A stretch of DNA of 6,675 nucleotides, from positions 1 to 6,675 of the forward strand of contig CAYMCJ010000053.1 of the NCBI GenBank assembly GCA_964388985.1, read 5' to 3'. Within the stretch, counting starts at the first letter, position 1. Every line of letters begins with the position of its first letter. The position numbers and the translations under genes are program-made. Source of the DNA: CAYMCJ01 sp964388985. GTDB taxonomy: Bacteria > Patescibacteriota > Patescibacteriia > Patescibacteriales > CAYMCJ01. Shown here in pieces: positions 4,443 through 6,675 of this stretch. The notes beneath the pieces are model-generated. The model searched no databases. It was not told the DNA's origin and was given only the letters and a program-made list of their open reading frames with translations.

Positions 4443-4470
4443 ATTATAACACGAAATAACTCTTTGTAAA
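4443..4470 (-). promoter_or_regulatory. Promoter of the RNA gene
   Basis: On the minus strand TTTACA (4470-4465), a 16-bp spacer and exact TATAAT (4448-4443). Transcription should begin near 4436. It starts immediately after the terminator of the upstream membrane protein gene. Confidence 0.65.
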
Positions 4471-4476
4471 TATATT

Positions 4477-4498
4477 AAAAAATGGCTAAAATTAGCCA
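4477..4498 (-). terminator. Rho-independent terminator of the thioredoxin-CcdA gene
   Basis: On the minus strand TGGCTA-ATTT-TAGCCA (4498-4483) is followed by TTTTTT (4482-4477), about 60 nt beyond the stop. It isolates the membrane protein gene from the RNA gene. The 4499-4559 stretch also holds a near-perfect AT palindrome (4502-4518) and one DnaA-box sequence (4531-4539). Confidence 0.75.
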
Positions 4499-4559
4499 CT
4501 GTTATAATATTATTATAAATAAATGTCAAGTTATCCACAACTTTTTCTTTTCAAATAAA

Positions 4560-5807
4560 TTAAAACATCAACCAACCCGGTTTAAATAATAATAATATGC
4601 CGATAACGAGCATTATCACTCCTCCGACCAAACCGGACCAACGTGTATAACGGGAACCGACGGCTTTCATCTGCAAAGTGGCCATGGCAATAATAAAAAT
4701 TAATAAATCGTCCAATATAAATATAAATATATATAAAAACAAATAGCCATAATACTGCCAACCGGCTAAATTCGCCAAAGCCAGAACCTGAGTATAAACC
4801 GCCGGCAAGCCGGCCGAGCAGACTAATTCAACCAAGTTTACGGCGAAAGCTAAAACCACGATTCCACCCAAGGCCAGCCAAATTTTTTTTGTCTGGACAA
4901 TATTTTTTAATTTAGTAAATATTTCCTTTCTTTTTTCACTGCCGGTTACTTTACACTTGCCGTCGCGATTTTGCCAATAATCACGCAAATGATAACCGCC
5001 GCTGGCTAAAGCCACCAGACCCACAATAACTCTAATCCAAAAAACAAAACCTAAAAATAAAAATAGATTTAACCAGGCCGATAAAAACAAAAAATAAACC
5101 AAACCGGAAGCAATAATAAAAGTCGACCCTAAAAGCCACATCCTTTTTCTGTCCGACAGGCCCAAAAGCAAACTGATTAAAAATAACAACGTCCACATGG
5201 CGCAGGGATTAAATCCGTCTAAGGCCGCGATTATAATCGTTAAAATCGGCAGAGAAATATTTTTTGTCTCTATCTTTCCAAATATCGGCAAATCAATTTC
5301 AGTCGGTATTTTTAAACTATTATTCAGACCTGCCCGGCAATCGCAATTTTGTCTGCATTCTAAATCATCCTCGTCGCAATTATGAACGCAATTATTGTTA
5401 ATATTTTCCGTCCCCAAAATTGACGCCGCCGCATCGGTGCATTCATTAACAATATAATATTTTATTATCGATTTAATTTTTTCTCCGGTTGTTTTATCGC
5501 TTAAATAACCAACAATCGCCTTGTCGCTGATTATGGTAATCGGCACGCCGGTATTATTTATATTAAGCTCTTTTGACAGCTTGGCCAATATTTTTGCATT
5601 GGCAAGATTATTCCAGACTTCATAACTATAAATATCTACCCCGTCCATTTCATTCCCCAGTTTATTCAAAAAGGCCATCTCCTGTTCGCAGTGCGGACAG
5701 CCATCACCATAAAAAAAATAAACATTAACCTTATTTTCGGCTAAAGCCGGCTGAATAAAAAAAACAAAAAGTATTGTTGGAATAATTATTTTTAATATTT
5801 TAAACAT
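4560..5807 (-). CDS. Thioredoxin-fold / CcdA-DsbD-like transmembrane thiol-disulfide protein
   Basis: Predicted membrane electron-transfer protein of 415 residues that would move reducing power across the membrane to an outward-facing thioredoxin domain. Residues 1-23 are a signal peptide (hydrophobic core, ALA before E24). A thioredoxin-like domain spans about 25-120, with redox motif C37-P-H-C40 and a GVP loop with the expected cis-Pro89. A linker (121-165) carries six Cys: 123, 140, 144, 151, 155 and 157. From about 186 there are six or so membrane helices. The first has GFNPCAMW (Cys202) and a later one has VELVCSAGLP (Cys330), the paired intramembrane cysteines expected in the CcdA/DsbD family. 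AGGAG lies 8 nt before the ATG, and a terminator follows the TAA. No c-type cytochrome gene is near, so oxidative folding or repair of secreted proteins is a likelier role than cytochrome maturation. Confidence 0.85.
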   Translation of the reverse strand: MFKILKIIIPTILFVFFIQPALAENKVNVYFFYGDGCPHCEQEMAFLNKLGNEMDGVDIYSYEVWNNLANAKILAKLSKELNINNTGVPITIISDKAIVGYLSDKTTGEKIKSIIKYYIVNECTDAAASILGTENINNNCVHNCDEDDLECRQNCDCRAGLNNSLKIPTEIDLPIFGKIETKNISLPILTIIIAALDGFNPCAMWTLLFLISLLLGLSDRKRMWLLGSTFIIASGLVYFLFLSAWLNLFLFLGFVFWIRVIVGLVALASGGYHLRDYWQNRDGKCKVTGSEKRKEIFTKLKNIVQTKKIWLALGGIVVLAFAVNLVELVCSAGLPAVYTQVLALANLAGWQYYGYLFLYIFIFILDDLLIFIIAMATLQMKAVGSRYTRWSGLVGGVIMLVIGILLLFKPGWLMF

Positions 5808-5815
5808 ATAATTTA

Positions 5816-5820
5816 CTCCT
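5816..5820 (-). promoter_or_regulatory. Shine-Dalgarno site of the thioredoxin-CcdA gene
   Basis: AGGAG on the minus strand, 8 nt before the ATG. It is the only clear Shine-Dalgarno site found before a start in this window and it supports the start at 5807. Confidence 0.8.
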
Positions 5821-5908
5821 ACGAATTACAAATTTGTTACGAATTTACGAATACCAATTTAAATATTTAAATTAATATTTATATATTCGTACTTGATTTG
5901 TAATTCGT
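5821..5908. repeat. 88-nt nested inverted repeat of the AATTCGT family
   Basis: ACGAATTACAAAT (5821-5833) is perfectly complementary to 5896-5908. Inside it ACGAATA (5847-5853) pairs with TATTCGT (5884-5890), and inside that AATTTAAATATTTAAATT (5857-5874) is a perfect palindrome. It fills the leader just upstream of the Shine-Dalgarno site. The remaining 5909-5995 is AT-rich and shows no gene or convincing promoter. Confidence 0.7.
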
Positions 5909-5995
5909 GGATAATTACCTTAATTCCCATTGGCTGTTTAAATGGATGGCAAATTTTTACTCAAATACATAAATTCTATTATTCTATATTTTACA

Positions 5996-6675
5996 TCACT
6001 TAATCAAAAAAACAAAATCAGACCAATTGTTTTTGTCTAAATTTTTTAAATCAATCGCCTGGTCAATATTAAAATCTCCCACGGCTATCCTTTTTAATTC
6101 GTTTAGATAGGCTCCGCTGCCCAATTTTTGACCAATATCATGAGCCAAAGAACGGATATAGGTGCCGCTTGAACATTTTACTTTTATATTAAGAAACGGC
6201 CATTTATATTTTAATAATTCAATATTGTAAATTTCAATTTCAGCCGGCTGTCTTTTTATTTCCTTTCCGGCCCGGGCCAACTGGTATAATTTTTTTCCGC
6301 CCACTTTCTTGGCGCTATACATCGGCGGCACCTGCTTCTGCTTCCCAACAAACCCTTTTAAAATACTTTTAATATTATCCAATTCGTAATTCGTAATTGA
6401 TAATTCGTAATTGATAATTGCTCCTGTCCGATCATAAGTATCACTCGCCGCTCCTAACCTGATTTCAGCCTCATACTCCTTGTCCATTTTCACAAACCAA
6501 CTGATTTCGCGCGTCGCTTCCCGACCAATGGCGCAAATTAAAACACCCGTGGCAAACGGGTCTAAGGTGCCGGCATGGCCGATTTTCTTTAGGCCGGTGA
6601 TTTTCCGCAATTTATCAATTACGTCATGCGAGGTTATACCTAATGGTTTATTTATTATTATGAAACCGGAGGGAT
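5996..6675 (-). CDS. truB: tRNA pseudouridine-55 synthase TruB (5' end cut by the window)
   Basis: Makes pseudouridine 55 in the T loop of tRNAs. The reading frame stays open through the right edge: before LRKITG it reads PSGFIIINKPLGITSHDVID, the conserved TruB N-terminus, so the TTG at 6610 is an internal Leu codon and the true start lies beyond 6675. 225 residues are visible. The catalytic block is GHAGTLDPFATGVL, with the nucleophile Asp codon at 6560-6562. RLGAASDTYDRTGAI, QVPPMYSAKKVGGKKLYQLAR and the C-terminal CSSGTYIRSLAHDIG...GAYLNELKR follow. The protein ends soon after this core, so it has no C-terminal PUA domain, as in short TruB forms. Odd feature: the loop INYELSITNYEL is encoded by a genomic repeat (6381-6419). 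The stop is TGA. Confidence 0.95.
   Translation of the reverse strand, partial: PSGFIIINKPLGITSHDVIDKLRKITGLKKIGHAGTLDPFATGVLICAIGREATREISWFVKMDKEYEAEIRLGAASDTYDRTGAIINYELSITNYELDNIKSILKGFVGKQKQVPPMYSAKKVGGKKLYQLARAGKEIKRQPAEIEIYNIELLKYKWPFLNIKVKCSSGTYIRSLAHDIGQKLGSGAYLNELKRIAVGDFNIDQAIDLKNLDKNNWSDFVFLIK
6381..6419. repeat. AATTCGTAATT repeat inside the truB coding sequence
   Basis: The 14-nt unit AATTCGTAATTGAT occurs twice in tandem (6388-6401, 6402-6415), flanked by AATTCGT before and AATT after. The 39 nt keep the truB frame and encode the NYEL-type loop. The same core occurs in non-coding DNA at 1391-1422 and 5821-5908. Confidence 0.75.

Noticed and set aside
4531..4539. Replication origin
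   Set aside because: One exact DnaA box only, with no box cluster, AT-rich unwinding array or dnaA/dnaN neighbours.
5996..6610. TruB starting at the TTG at 6610
   Set aside because: The frame upstream encodes the conserved GFIIINKPLGITSHD segment, so the gene runs out of the window.

Overview
The window reads as chromosomal DNA from a small-genome, AT-rich bacterium, most likely a member of the Candidate Phyla Radiation (Patescibacteria, Parcubacteria-like). This is inferred from the gene types (four-helix-bundle S23 protein, DUF333 lipoprotein, thioredoxin-CcdA-like fusion, SdpR/SdpI pair), a TruB that ends after its core domain, AATTCGTAATT-type repeats that also run through a coding gene, tRNA genes without an encoded CCA, and mostly absent Shine-Dalgarno sites. 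No 16S rRNA gene is present to confirm it. TAA, TAG and TGA all appear as ordinary stops, so nothing suggests a recoded UGA.

Every real gene lies on the minus strand, so transcription runs from high to low coordinates. From the right edge: truB, cut by the window end (5996-6675); a repeat-rich gap with an 88-nt near-palindrome; a membrane thiol-disulfide exchange protein (4560-5807) with the only clear Shine-Dalgarno site and a Rho-independent terminator. Next comes an apparently independent RNA gene of about 330 nt (4104-4436), with its own promoter, nested long-range helices and terminator; I could not assign it to a known family. A consensus sigma70-type promoter with an operator-like inverted repeat (4048-4100) follows. 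It faces an S23 four-helix-bundle gene broken by one in-frame TAA (3607-3999), then sdpR (ArsR family), sdpI and a TrmH-family RNA methyltransferase that overlaps sdpI. A terminator-like hairpin closes this group at 1741-1764.

The left third holds tRNA-Arg(UCU), a membrane-anchored methyltransferase, tRNA-His(GUG) and a two-unit DUF333 lipoprotein. Beside each intact tRNA lie degenerate tRNA copies ('ghosts') interrupted by short GC-rich palindromes. In the best case, removing the palindromes restores a nearly perfect 5' half of tRNA-Arg. The two ghost 5' halves carry insertions in corresponding parts of the D arm. This pattern and the unassigned RNA gene are the two most interesting items here.
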